From Oscillospiraceae bacterium (GTDB lineage Bacteria; Bacillota; Clostridia; Oscillospirales; Ruminococcaceae): 64,000 nt of DNA. Of the stretch, positions 17,706-25,297 are shown piece by piece. The stretch covers positions 1-64,000 of the forward strand of contig JAGZUF010000001.1 in the NCBI GenBank assembly GCA_018380115.1, in the 5' to 3' direction. The position numbers and the translations under genes are program-made. The first letter of the stretch is position 1, and every line of letters starts with the position of its first letter. The notes below the pieces were generated by a model. It was not told the origin of the DNA and ran no database searches. It saw only the letters and a program-made list of their open reading frames with translations.

Positions 17706-19234
17706 GCCTCCACCTTCTTTCCATCCGTCACGCCAAAGGCGGCGGCCATCAGGTTATCCTGGTTGATGTCGCATTTCTGGAACTCTGCATTGATGCGGCC
17801 CTGATATACGGTCACTGCGCGGTCGGAAAGCTCCACAATTTCCTCCATATCGGACGAAATCAGCAGCACGGCCACGCCCTCGTCGCGCAGATGCGCGATA
17901 ATGCTGTACACATCGCCGCGGGCCGCGGCGTCAATGCCGCGCGTCGGCTCGTCCAGAATGACAAGCTTCGGCTTTGTGGAAAGCGCGCGGCCGATGACAA
18001 CCTTCTGCTGGTTGCCGCCCGAAAGGCTGCCTACCAGCTGGTCCTGCCCGGTGACCTTCGTGCGGAAATCGTCCACATACTTCTGCGTCACTTCGCGCTC
18101 GCGCTTTCCGTTCAGGAAGAAGCGGCCCATCTCTCTGCGGCCCAGAATGGCCGAGGTGGTGTTCGCCGCCACGTCGCTTATTTTGAACAGGCCGTGCAGG
18201 TGGCGGTCCTCCGGCACATAGTTCACGCCGGCGGCCAGCACCTTTTCCGTGGAAAGGCCGGTGATGTCTTTCCCGTCCAGAATGGCCTTGCCACCCAGCG
18301 CCTTATCGCGCCCGAAAATAGTGGTGGCAAGCTCGGTGCGGCCTGCGCCCACCACGCCGGCGACGCCCAGTATCTCGCCGGGGTACACCTTCAAATCAAT
18401 GTTCGAAAAGCCGTAGCCGGAAAACTTCTGCAGCTCAAACACCGGCTTGAGGTTTTTGTAATCAATGGTGACGGTGCAGCCCTCTTTCTGCTCCACCTCA
18501 TCCATGTTCGGGGGCAGAAGGCCCTTCACCAGCATCTCGCGGGTGAAGTCCGCCACGGGGCCCTGCAGCGTCACAACGCCGTCGCGCAGGATGGCAACGT
18601 GTGTGGCCAGTTCGAACACCTCGGCCAGACGGTGCGTGATGTAAATAATGCCGATGCCCTTTTCGCGCAGATCGTTCACGCATTTGAACAGGCTTTCCAC
18701 TTCCTTAAAGGTAAGGGCGCTGGTGGGCTCGTCCAGAATGAGCACCTGCGCATTGCGCAGAAGCCCGCGCAGTATCTCCACAAGCTGCTGCTCGGCAATG
18801 GAAAGGCTGGAGGCCTTGCGGTGCAAATCCAGATGCCAGCCAATCTCATCCATCTGCTGCACAAGGCGCCGGCGAAGCTCTGCCGGTTTTTCCGAAAAAC
18901 CGATGAGGATATTTTCCTCCACGGACATGTTCGGGAACAGCATGGGCTCCTGCGGCACCATATAGATGCCTGCCGCCAAAGCCACCGAGGGACGCGAGAG
19001 GTTCAGCTTTTCCCCCTTGATATAAATGTCGCCTTCATCCTGCTGATAGATGCCCATGATAATCTTCATCAGCGTGCTTTTGCCCGCGCCGTTGCCGCCG
19101 ATGAGGGCCAGCACCTCGCCCGCGCCCACTGAAAGGTCGATGCCCTTCAAAACGGCGTTCAGGCTGAACGATTTGCGGATGCCCTTTACCGAGAGCAGCG
19201 GCGCGCCGCCGGGCTGTGCACCTTGTTGCGCCAT
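17702..19234 (-). CDS. lsrA: AI-2 ABC transporter ATP-binding protein LsrA
   Basis: A 510-residue double ATPase. In the first cassette the Walker A is GGNGAGKSTLMK at about residues 44-55, a degenerate signature SLSIAEQQLVEILRG is present and the Walker B is VLILDEPTSAL. In the second cassette GVVGAGRTELATT stands at the Walker A place (no P-loop Lys, as is normal for this family), followed by SLSGGNQQKVVIGRAL and LVILDEPTRGID. It powers AI-2 import through LsrCD. It is the first gene of the lsr operon with GGGAGAACG upstream, 65 bases below a consensus promoter. Family identity is sure; AI-2 specificity rests on the cluster. Confidence 0.93.
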   Translation of the reverse strand: MAQQGAQPGGAPLLSVKGIRKSFSLNAVLKGIDLSVGAGEVLALIGGNGAGKSTLMKIIMGIYQQDEGDIYIKGEKLNLSRPSVALAAGIYMVPQEPMLFPNMSVEENILIGFSEKPAELRRRLVQQMDEIGWHLDLHRKASSLSIAEQQLVEILRGLLRNAQVLILDEPTSALTFKEVESLFKCVNDLREKGIGIIYITHRLAEVFELATHVAILRDGVVTLQGPVADFTREMLVKGLLPPNMDEVEQKEGCTVTIDYKNLKPVFELQKFSGYGFSNIDLKVYPGEILGVAGVVGAGRTELATTIFGRDKALGGKAILDGKDITGLSTEKVLAAGVNYVPEDRHLHGLFKISDVAANTTSAILGRREMGRFFLNGKREREVTQKYVDDFRTKVTGQDQLVGSLSGGNQQKVVIGRALSTKPKLVILDEPTRGIDAAARGDVYSIIAHLRDEGVAVLLISSDMEEIVELSDRAVTVYQGRINAEFQKCDINQDNLMAAAFGVTDGKKVEA

Positions 19235-19293
19235 CTTTCGTTCTCCCTTCCACAGAAAGTTTACAAAAGTTTGTTATTTAATTTTTTGTTACG

Positions 19294-19328
19294 CATATCA
19301 TTCTAAAAGATTTCGCTTCTTTTGTCAA
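19294..19328 (-). promoter_or_regulatory. Promoter of lsrACDBF with a putative LsrR site
   Basis: On the minus strand TTGACA (19323-19328) and TAGAAT (19300-19305) with a 17-base spacer. The motif CATATCATTCT (plus strand, 19294-19304) overlaps the -10 and is repeated almost identically on the lsrR side. Confidence 0.75.
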
Positions 19329-19496
19329 CTGCCCGCACGGCGTCCCGCGCGCCATTCTTCGTGTGTTCTGCACCGTATTTCACACAAATTCAGGCTCAAA
19401 ACCGTAAAAAAACACTAGTTCTTTGTAGATTATGCCTTATTTTCAGGTTGCATTTTAATGCGATTCGCCTAAAAAAAGTTACAATCTGATATTTCA

Positions 19497-19525
19497 TTGA
19501 CAGGCCGCATTTTCGTTGCTATACT
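19497..19525 (+). promoter_or_regulatory. Promoter of lsrR-lsrK
   Basis: TTGACA at 19497-19502, TATACT at 19520-19525, spacer of exactly 17 bases, about 165 bases before the lsrR start. Confidence 0.8.
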
Positions 19526-19534
19526 AAAAATATC

Positions 19535-19567
19535 GAAACATATGATTTCTATTAAAACATTTGTTTC
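19535..19567. promoter_or_regulatory. Candidate LsrR operator downstream of the lsrR promoter
   Basis: GAAACA (19535-19540) and TGTTTC (19562-19567) form an inverted repeat, enclosing CATATGATTTCT (19539-19550), which matches the CATATCATTCT motif at the lsrA promoter. The position just after the -10 fits autorepression. Inference only. Confidence 0.45.
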
Positions 19568-19691
19568 TGCTTTTTTGGGCCTTATCATTTGCTTTCCTTG
19601 CAGGGCAGGCCCCAAAAGAATATAATAACTACTGTATATGCAAAAAATCTGCGCGCTGTGCGGCGTGCCCTGCAGGAAGGAGACTTACCAC

Positions 19692-20609
19692 TTGGATTAC
19701 GAAGAAGCTTTGATGATAAAAACAGCCTGGTACTATTACCTTGAGAACATGACGCAGCAGAAAATATCAGAGCTGCTTGGCATTTCGCGCATCCGCGTGA
19801 TAAAGCTGCTGGAAAAGGCCCGCCAGACGGGCATTATCCAGTTTAAGATACGCGAGGACAGCGCCTCGCGCATGCAGGTAGAGCGCGAGCTGGCGGCCGC
19901 CTACGGCCTGAAGGACGTGTTTGTGGTGCCCAGTGTGCCGGACGGCGATTTGAACGAAACCATCGCCAAGGCTGCGGCCATGTACATCAGCGGCCGCCTG
20001 ACAGACAACTGCTTTATCAACATGGGCTATGGCGACACGCCCAGCCGTGTGCTGAACAACCTGGCCACCATGACCGAGCGGCCCATCTCGTGCGTGTCAC
20101 TGACGGGCGGGGTGAACTATTATCTGCCCAACACGCGCTCGAATATCTTCAACATCAAGCTGTACCTCATTCCCGCGCCGCTGCTGGCCTCCACCAAAGA
20201 GATGGTGGCCGCCATGCGCAACGAGGAATCGGTGATGGAGATAAGCCGCATGGTGAAGCTTTCCAGCATGACGGTGGTGGGCATTGGCGGCATGCAGGAC
20301 GACGCCACCATTCTGCGCTCGAACATCCTGACGAAAAACGACTTTCTCTATTTGGAGATGCAGGGCGCCGTGGGCGACGTGCTGAGCCATTTTCTGGACA
20401 AGGACGGCAACCCTGTGGAGACGGATATTGAGGACCGCCTTATCTCCACCCCGCTGGCCACGCTGAAAGAGCTGGAGAACGTCATCGGCGTGGCCGCAGG
20501 CAGCCACAAGGTGGATGCCATACGCGCAGTGCTGCGCGGGAAATACCTCGACGTGCTCATCACAGACGAGGCCACGGCCCTGCAGCTTTTGGGCAGGCAG
20601 GGCAGCTGA
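19692..20609 (+). CDS. lsrR: LsrR transcriptional regulator (SorC family)
   Basis: A 305-residue DeoR/SorC-type repressor that should release the lsr promoters when it binds phospho-AI-2. The N-terminal helix-turn-helix reads IKTAWYYYLENMTQQKISEL then LGISRIRVIKLLEKARQTGI. The sugar-phosphate-binding part contains MGYGDTPSRVLNNLA, CVSLTGGVNYY, YLIPAPLLAS, VVGIGGMQDDATILRSNIL and GAVGDVLSHFLDKDGNPV, all parallel to E. coli LsrR. The start is uncertain: TTG at 19692 has AAGGAG nine bases upstream and gives a family-like N-terminus; an ATG at 19638 has no such site. It is divergent from lsrA, as in enterobacteria. Confidence 0.9.
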   Translation: MDYEEALMIKTAWYYYLENMTQQKISELLGISRIRVIKLLEKARQTGIIQFKIREDSASRMQVERELAAAYGLKDVFVVPSVPDGDLNETIAKAAAMYISGRLTDNCFINMGYGDTPSRVLNNLATMTERPISCVSLTGGVNYYLPNTRSNIFNIKLYLIPAPLLASTKEMVAAMRNEESVMEISRMVKLSSMTVVGIGGMQDDATILRSNILTKNDFLYLEMQGAVGDVLSHFLDKDGNPVETDIEDRLISTPLATLKELENVIGVAAGSHKVDAIRAVLRGKYLDVLITDEATALQLLGRQGS

Positions 20610-20677
20610 ACTGGCATTTTCCCTTTCCCCACGCCCTTGCGGCGCCCGGGAAGGGTGTAGTTTAGGAGGAAATTGGA

Positions 20678-22243
20678 ATGGCGAAACAATACTTGATGGC
20701 CGTAGACGCCGGCACAGGCAGCGTGCGCGCCGTTTTGTTTGACACAAAGGGCAACCAGCTTGGCTGTGTGCAGCGCGAGTGGGAGCACAAGGAAGACCCC
20801 CGCTGGCCCGGCAGCATGGATTTTGACTGGGCCTACAACTGGCAGCTTGCCTCTGGCTGCATCAGGGGGGTGCTGGCCGAAACGGGCATTGACCCGAAGG
20901 AGATCGCCGCCGTTTCCACCACCTGCATGCGCGAGGGCATTGTGCTGTACGATAAGGACGGCCGCGAGATTTGGGCCTGCGCCAACGTGGACGCGCGCAG
21001 CAACGACGAAGTGGGCGAGCTTATCCGCATGAACCCCAGCCTGGAAAAGGAAGTGTACCTGGAATCCGGCCAGACGTATGCGCTGGGCGCGCTGCCCCGC
21101 CTTCTGTGGGTGAAGAACAAAATGCCCGAGGTGTACGAAAAAGTAGCCACCGTGGGCATGTTCAACGACTGGCTGATTTATAAAATGACGGGCGTGCTGG
21201 AGGTAGAGCCCTCAAACGGCTCCACCACGGGCATTTTTGATTTGCAAAAGCGCGCGTGGGACCCCGCCATTGCCGAAAAGTGCGGCCTGCGCACCGATAT
21301 TTTCCCGCCCGTGCGCGAGTGCGGCGAGGTAATTGCCCATGTAAACGCCAGGGGCGCGGCCGAAACCGGCCTTGCCGAGGGCACACCCGTGGTGGTGGGC
21401 GGCGGCGACGCACAGCTTGGCTGCGTGGGCGTGGGCGTTGTGGACCCGAACCAGGCGGCCGTGTTCGGCGGCAGCTTCTGGCAGTATGAGTTCAACACCG
21501 CAAACGGCAAAACAGACCCCGGCTGCCGCGTGCGCGTGAACTGTCACGCCGTGCCGGGCGTGTGGCAATACGAGGCGCTGGCCTTCAAGCCGGGCCTTGT
21601 GATGCGCTGGTTCCGCGACGGGTTCTGCCAGCTGGAAAAGCAGCAGGCCGAGGCCACCGGCAAAGACCCGTACTACCTGATGGACAAAGAGGCCGCCAAG
21701 GTGCCCGCCGGGTGCCACGGCATGATGTGCGCCTTCTCGGACGTGATGAACTTCATCTCGTGGAAGCACGCGGCCCCCACCTTCACAAATTTCGAGCTGG
21801 ACCCTGAAAGGTTCAGCCGCTATACCTTCTACCGCGCCATTCTGGAGAACACCGCTATGGTAACCAGGGGCCATCTGGAGCTGGTGAAAGAGGCCACCGG
21901 CAACATGCCGCAGGAGATTGTGTTCGCAGGCGGCGCGGCCAAGAGCCCGCTTTGGTGCCAGATTGTGGCCGACGTGCTGGGCCTGCCCGTAAAGGTGCCT
22001 GTGGTAAAAGAGGCCACCGCGCTGGGCGCTGCTATTCTGGCCGGGTACGGCGTGGGCATCTACAAGGATATCTCCGCCACGGCGCGCGAGCTTGTGCAGT
22101 GGGACAAAACCTATGCCCCCAACATGGAGAACCACGCCGTATATGAGGAAATGTACGGCCCGTGGCGCAGGGTGTACGCCGCGCAGCTTACCCTGTGCGA
22201 CGAAAAGCTGACGAAAAATATGTGGATCGCGCCCGGCCTGTAA
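20678..22243 (+). CDS. lsrK: Autoinducer-2 kinase LsrK
   Basis: A 521-residue FGGY-family kinase that phosphorylates the open form of AI-2 (DPD) in the cytoplasm, trapping it and creating the LsrR inducer. It matches E. coli LsrK through its length: LMAVDAGTGSVRAVLFD (phosphate 1 loop), CMREGIVLYDKDGREIWACA, ANVDARSNDEVGEL, VVVGGGDAQLGCVGVGVVDP, GLVMRWFRDGFC, VFAGGAAKSPLWCQIVADVL, PVVKEATALGAAILAGYGVG and the C-terminal IAPGL. TAGGAGG precedes the ATG and it follows lsrR by 68 bases, so both share one transcript. Distinction from xylulokinase is secure because of the long colinear match. Confidence 0.95.
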   Translation: MAKQYLMAVDAGTGSVRAVLFDTKGNQLGCVQREWEHKEDPRWPGSMDFDWAYNWQLASGCIRGVLAETGIDPKEIAAVSTTCMREGIVLYDKDGREIWACANVDARSNDEVGELIRMNPSLEKEVYLESGQTYALGALPRLLWVKNKMPEVYEKVATVGMFNDWLIYKMTGVLEVEPSNGSTTGIFDLQKRAWDPAIAEKCGLRTDIFPPVRECGEVIAHVNARGAAETGLAEGTPVVVGGGDAQLGCVGVGVVDPNQAAVFGGSFWQYEFNTANGKTDPGCRVRVNCHAVPGVWQYEALAFKPGLVMRWFRDGFCQLEKQQAEATGKDPYYLMDKEAAKVPAGCHGMMCAFSDVMNFISWKHAAPTFTNFELDPERFSRYTFYRAILENTAMVTRGHLELVKEATGNMPQEIVFAGGAAKSPLWCQIVADVLGLPVKVPVVKEATALGAAILAGYGVGIYKDISATARELVQWDKTYAPNMENHAVYEEMYGPWRRVYAAQLTLCDEKLTKNMWIAPGL

Positions 22244-22349
22244 CAGGGTGCGGGCCCCGCGGCGGCGCGTTTGCCGCGCAAGGCCGCAGCGCGCCGCGCG
22301 GGCTGGTCTTTACATACATCAATTTCAAAAAATCGGGAGGAAAGTTTCA

Positions 22350-22706
22350 ATGTTCATTGTGAATGAGAATGAAAAGGAGTACCGCTTCGGAGACAGCGGC
22401 CCCAAATACCTGATGAAAGGCCCCCGCATGAATTTTGCGCTGGTGCAGTTTGGCCCCGGGCAGGATTTCAAGGCCCATTACCATAACGTGATGGAGGAAA
22501 ATTTCTTTATTCTGGAGGGCGAGATCGACATCGTAGTGGACGGCAAGGTGAACCATTTGAAGGCGGGCGACCTCATCCACATCGAGCCAGGCGAGGTGCA
22601 CTACTGCATCAACAACTCAAACGCAAAAATAAAAATGGTGTCCACCCTGGCGCCCTACCAGGAAGTGGACAAGGTGGAAGTGGACAACTACACCTACGAG
22701 AAATAA
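22350..22706 (+). CDS. Small cupin protein in the lsr locus
   Basis: A 118-residue single-domain cupin. Motif 1 gives His/His/Glu metal ligands (HYHNVMEENFFILEGE) and motif 2 supplies the last His (HIEPGEVHYCI), so it should bind a divalent metal. GGGAGGAAAG precedes the start. It follows lsrK by 106 bases and precedes an AllA-like gene by 39, so it is probably in the lsrRK transcript. In E. coli the P-AI-2 isomerase LsrG is encoded in the operon; it is missing here, and a metal cupin is a sensible candidate for that isomerisation. That function is inference and could equally be regulatory. Confidence 0.88.
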   Translation: MFIVNENEKEYRFGDSGPKYLMKGPRMNFALVQFGPGQDFKAHYHNVMEENFFILEGEIDIVVDGKVNHLKAGDLIHIEPGEVHYCINNSNAKIKMVSTLAPYQEVDKVEVDNYTYEK

Positions 22707-22745
22707 GCCGCACAGGCGGCCGCGCAGAATAAGGAGGAATGTGCT

Positions 22746-23243
22746 GTGAAAACCATCCATGCTGTTCCCGTAACGCACGAGGCGTTCCGCCCCTACGGCT
22801 ATATCGCCAACATCGCAGACCCTTCGGGCGAATACGCCATGAGCGAAACGCTGCCTGCGTTTCACCGCGATATGGTGCTGGCCCCCATGGCGGACCGCGC
22901 GCCCATTGCCTTCGGCTCGCTGAAGGTGAATAAGCGCCCCATGGTGGTGGCCGATGTGGAATACCACACAAACGCCTGCGAAGTGATGATGCCCATGGAC
23001 GACGACATGGTAATGTACGCGGGCCCCGCCTCGAACGATGTGGTGGAGCTGGATAAGCTGCAGGCCTTCGTCATCCCGAAGGGCACGCTGGTGGTGTTCC
23101 GCGCGGGCGCGTGGCACGGCGCCCCCTACCCCGTGCACAGCGAGGTGGGCACAGTGCTTATCTGCCTGCCCGAGCGCACCTACCTGAACGACACTGTAAA
23201 GTATCTGCTGGAGGAAAAAGACCAGCTTCTCATCGAGCTGTGA
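22746..23243 (+). CDS. Ureidoglycolate lyase-like protein (AllA family)
   Basis: A 165-residue protein of the AllA/ureidoglycolate hydrolase cupin-like fold, recognisable from VEYHTNACEVMMPMDDDMVM, AFVIPKGTLVVFRAGAWHG and the N-terminal THEAFRPYGYIAN. True AllA cleaves ureidoglycolate to glyoxylate and urea, but no purine or allantoin gene is nearby, so a different small alpha-hydroxy carbonyl substrate is more likely. A GTG start is used, with AAGGAGG upstream. Last gene of the lsrRK side, closed by a terminator. It may act on a phospho-AI-2 breakdown product together with the cupin; this is a hypothesis. Confidence 0.85.
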   Translation: MKTIHAVPVTHEAFRPYGYIANIADPSGEYAMSETLPAFHRDMVLAPMADRAPIAFGSLKVNKRPMVVADVEYHTNACEVMMPMDDDMVMYAGPASNDVVELDKLQAFVIPKGTLVVFRAGAWHGAPYPVHSEVGTVLICLPERTYLNDTVKYLLEEKDQLLIEL

Positions 23244-23296
23244 CCGCGGCCCGCAGGGGCCGCACGGCCCCTGCCCGGCCCGTGATACACAAAGCA

Positions 23297-23332
23297 AAGC
23301 CCGCGAGTCCGTAGCCTCGCGGGCTTTTCCTT
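23297..23332 (+). terminator. Terminator of the lsrR-lsrK-cupin-allA-like transcript
   Basis: Stem AAGCCCGCGAG/CTCGCGGGCTT with an 8-base loop, followed by TTTCCTTTT. Confidence 0.9.
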
Positions 23333-23400
23333 TTGCGCCGCCTCTTCCCCGCCGGAGAACAGACGCCCCTGGCAAAAAACATGCGGTTTCTTGCAGCCAG

Positions 23401-23590
23401 GCCTGCGCAGGCGCACGGGTGCGCCGCCTGTTTTCGCGCCGGTGCTCTGCCGCGGGCAAAGGCCGTGCCTGCGCTGGCGCACAGGTACGCGCCTGTTTCT
23501 GCGCCGGTGCACTGCCGCGGGCAAGGGCCGTGCCTGCGCTGGCGCACGGGTATGCGCCTGTTTCTGTACTAGTGCGCAAGGCCGGGGCAG
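23401..23590. repeat. 65-bp GC-rich tandem repeat, three units plus remnant
   Basis: Units start at 23401, 23467 and 23532 with the block GCCTGCGCTGGCGCAC, followed by CGCGCCTGTTTCTGCGCCGG and GCCGCGGGCAAGG. The third unit is shortened, and a degenerate one continues to about 23625. All three frames are open through the array, but no ribosome-binding site or protein-like bias supports translation. Confidence 0.8.
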
Positions 23591-23652
23591 CACAGATATG
23601 CGGGCGCGCGCCTGTGCGGGCCTTTTCGCCGCACCCGGCGCAAAAAAGAAAA

Positions 23653-23925
23653 TACCATTGCTGTACAAAAGGCAAAGCGCCAGCTAGCGGTAAAAATGGG
23701 CGCTGGCTGCGTTCCCGTCCTCGGTGGGCGGCAGCCCACCTTCGTCCTGCGGCCTTGCCATCATCCCATTTCGGCTCGCTGGCTGGTCATAGAGTTTTTC
23801 GCGTGTATCAATGCCGTCTGGCGAGGCAGACGAAGCATCCGGGCTGGCGTCCGTCAATGAGGACAACATGGCCGGGCGGTATTCAGGCCGCGAAAAACCG
23901 CCTGGCCCTTTGTACGGCAATGGTA
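23653..23925 (-). ncRNA. Candidate structured non-coding RNA of about 275 nt
   Basis: The ends pair with each other (TACCATTGCTGTACAAAAGGC at 23653-23673 with the sequence 23904-23925; 19 of 21 positions complementary). Inside, on the minus strand, there are compact hairpins such as GGTGGGC-TGCC-GCCCACC, GTCTG/CAGAC and GCCAGC/GCTGGC, joined by purine-rich single strands (GCGAAAAACTC, GCCGAAATGGGATGATGG). A T-rich tract (TATTTTCTTTTTT) follows the closing stem on the minus strand, which favours that strand. Size and layout resemble large Firmicutes RNAs such as the raiA motif, but I cannot confirm identity. A MITE with inverted ends is the alternative. Confidence 0.55.
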
Positions 23926-23993
23926 GTAAACCCGTGCGCTGTGTGGTAAAATAAAAAAGATGGTTCCGCATTTTTCAGACAGGAGTTTTTCTC

Positions 23994-24950
23994 ATGCAGA
24001 AAACAAATGCCCGCAGGCTTTTTCCGGCGCTTGCCGCCTGCCTTCTTCTGTGCGCCGGTCTCTTTGGGTGCAGCGCACAGACGGCCGGCGGCAGCAATCC
24101 AGTTGTTTCCAGCGCAGGCAGCACAAAGCCCTGTGCCAGCGCGCCGCAGGCACCGGCCGGGCCATCCTCATCTGTTCAGCCCGCCCCGGCCGGGTGGGAA
24201 ATAGGCCATCTGTTCGGGGACGCTTCGGGGTGCGCAGTTTTGTACGCCCCCGCCTCCGGGCAGTACAGCCTGTATCAGCCGCAAATGTGTGAAACGCGCT
24301 TTTCCCCTTATTCCACCTTCAAAATCATTTCTGCCTGCATGGGGCTTCACAACGGCGTTCTGGAAAGCGAAGATTCCCGCATGCACTATTCCGGTGCGCA
24401 GTATCCTGTGCCCGCGTGGAACGCAGACCTCTCGCTGAAAGAGGCGTTTCAATCTTCCTGTGTCTGGTACTTCCGTCAGGTCATCGATGCGCTTGGCGAA
24501 GAGCGCGTCGCGCAGGAGCTGAAGGCGCTTTCCTACGGCAACTGCGACATTTCACAATGGGAAGGCAGCGGCATCAACCCTCTGCCGGATATGAACGGCT
24601 TTTGGCTGGGGGCTTCTCTGAAGGTCTCGCCCATAGAACAGGTACAGGCCCTGGCGCAGATATTCAGCGGCGCCGGCATTTACGCCGCACAGGAGACTGC
24701 CGTTGTGAAGGACATGATGCTGGCGGGCGAAGCGGAAAGCTGGAGGTTATATGGGAAAACAGGCACAGGGCCTGCGGGCGAGGCATGGTTCACCGGGTTT
24801 GTGCAGAACGGCAGCCAAAGCCTTTACTTTGCATTTTTCTTGAACGGCAGTGCCTCCGGGCAGGTGCCCTCCGGCGATATGGCAAAGGAAATTGCCTTCC
24901 GCGCCTTGTCAGACGCTGCCGGAGTTCAGTTTCAGCCCTGTGAGGCGTGA
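23994..24950 (+). CDS. Class D beta-lactamase-like lipoprotein
   Basis: A 318-residue serine penicillin-recognising enzyme with a lipoprotein signal (LFGC, Cys26) and a Ser/Ala/Pro linker to about residue 66. All four class D elements are present: STFK at 107-110 (nucleophile Ser107, carbamylatable Lys110), SCV at 155-157, YGN at 181-183 and KTG at 255-257. It would hydrolyse beta-lactams at the outer membrane face, like the clostridial CDD enzymes; a sensor or transpeptidase-like role cannot be excluded without assay. No BlaR/BlaI regulator is adjacent. The last codons run into the 47-bp tandem array. Confidence 0.88.
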   Translation: MQKTNARRLFPALAACLLLCAGLFGCSAQTAGGSNPVVSSAGSTKPCASAPQAPAGPSSSVQPAPAGWEIGHLFGDASGCAVLYAPASGQYSLYQPQMCETRFSPYSTFKIISACMGLHNGVLESEDSRMHYSGAQYPVPAWNADLSLKEAFQSSCVWYFRQVIDALGEERVAQELKALSYGNCDISQWEGSGINPLPDMNGFWLGASLKVSPIEQVQALAQIFSGAGIYAAQETAVVKDMMLAGEAESWRLYGKTGTGPAGEAWFTGFVQNGSQSLYFAFFLNGSASGQVPSGDMAKEIAFRALSDAAGVQFQPCEA

Positions 24951-25283
24951 TTTCGGCCGATGCCGCCGGGTCCGGTTTCAGCCCCGTGAGGCATGATTTG
25001 GGCCGATGCCGCCGGAGGCCAGTTTCAGGCGCCTGTGTGGCATGATTTCGGCCAGCGCCGCCGGGGCCAATTTCCGCCCTGTGAGGCACGATTTCGGCCG
25101 ATGCCGCCGGGTCCGGTTTCAGCCCTGCGAGGCATAATTGGGGCAGACACCGCCGAGGGCCAGTTTCAGGCCTGTGTAGCATGATTTCGGCCAGCGCCGC
25201 CGGAGGCCGTTTTCCGCCCCGTGAGGCATGATTTGGGCCGATGCCGCCAGGGCCTGATTTCCGCCCTGTGAGACATGATATGG
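24940..25283. repeat. 47-bp tandem array, seven units plus a partial one
   Basis: Units of 46-49 bases start at 24940, 24986, 25035, 25081, 25127, 25174, 25221 and 25268 (partial), with core GTGAGGCATGATTTCGGCCG then ATGCCGCCGGG. Units 1/4, 2/5 and 3/6 share private variants, so a three-unit block was duplicated. The first unit contains the beta-lactamase stop codon and the last one abuts the asparaginase ribosome-binding site. Confidence 0.9.
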
Positions 25284-25297
25284 AAAGGAGAACTTTC

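Noticed and set aside
14455..22243. Ribose or xylulose system instead of AI-2 (RbsABC plus xylulokinase)
   Set aside because: LsrF, LsrK and LsrR each match their E. coli counterparts over their length, and the gene order is that of lsrACDBF with divergent lsrR and lsrK.
23684..23971. Minus-strand frame of 95 codons (MRNHLFYFTTQ...)
   Set aside because: Lies over the structured RNA candidate, has no ribosome-binding site and its sequence follows the hairpins; more likely a spurious translation.
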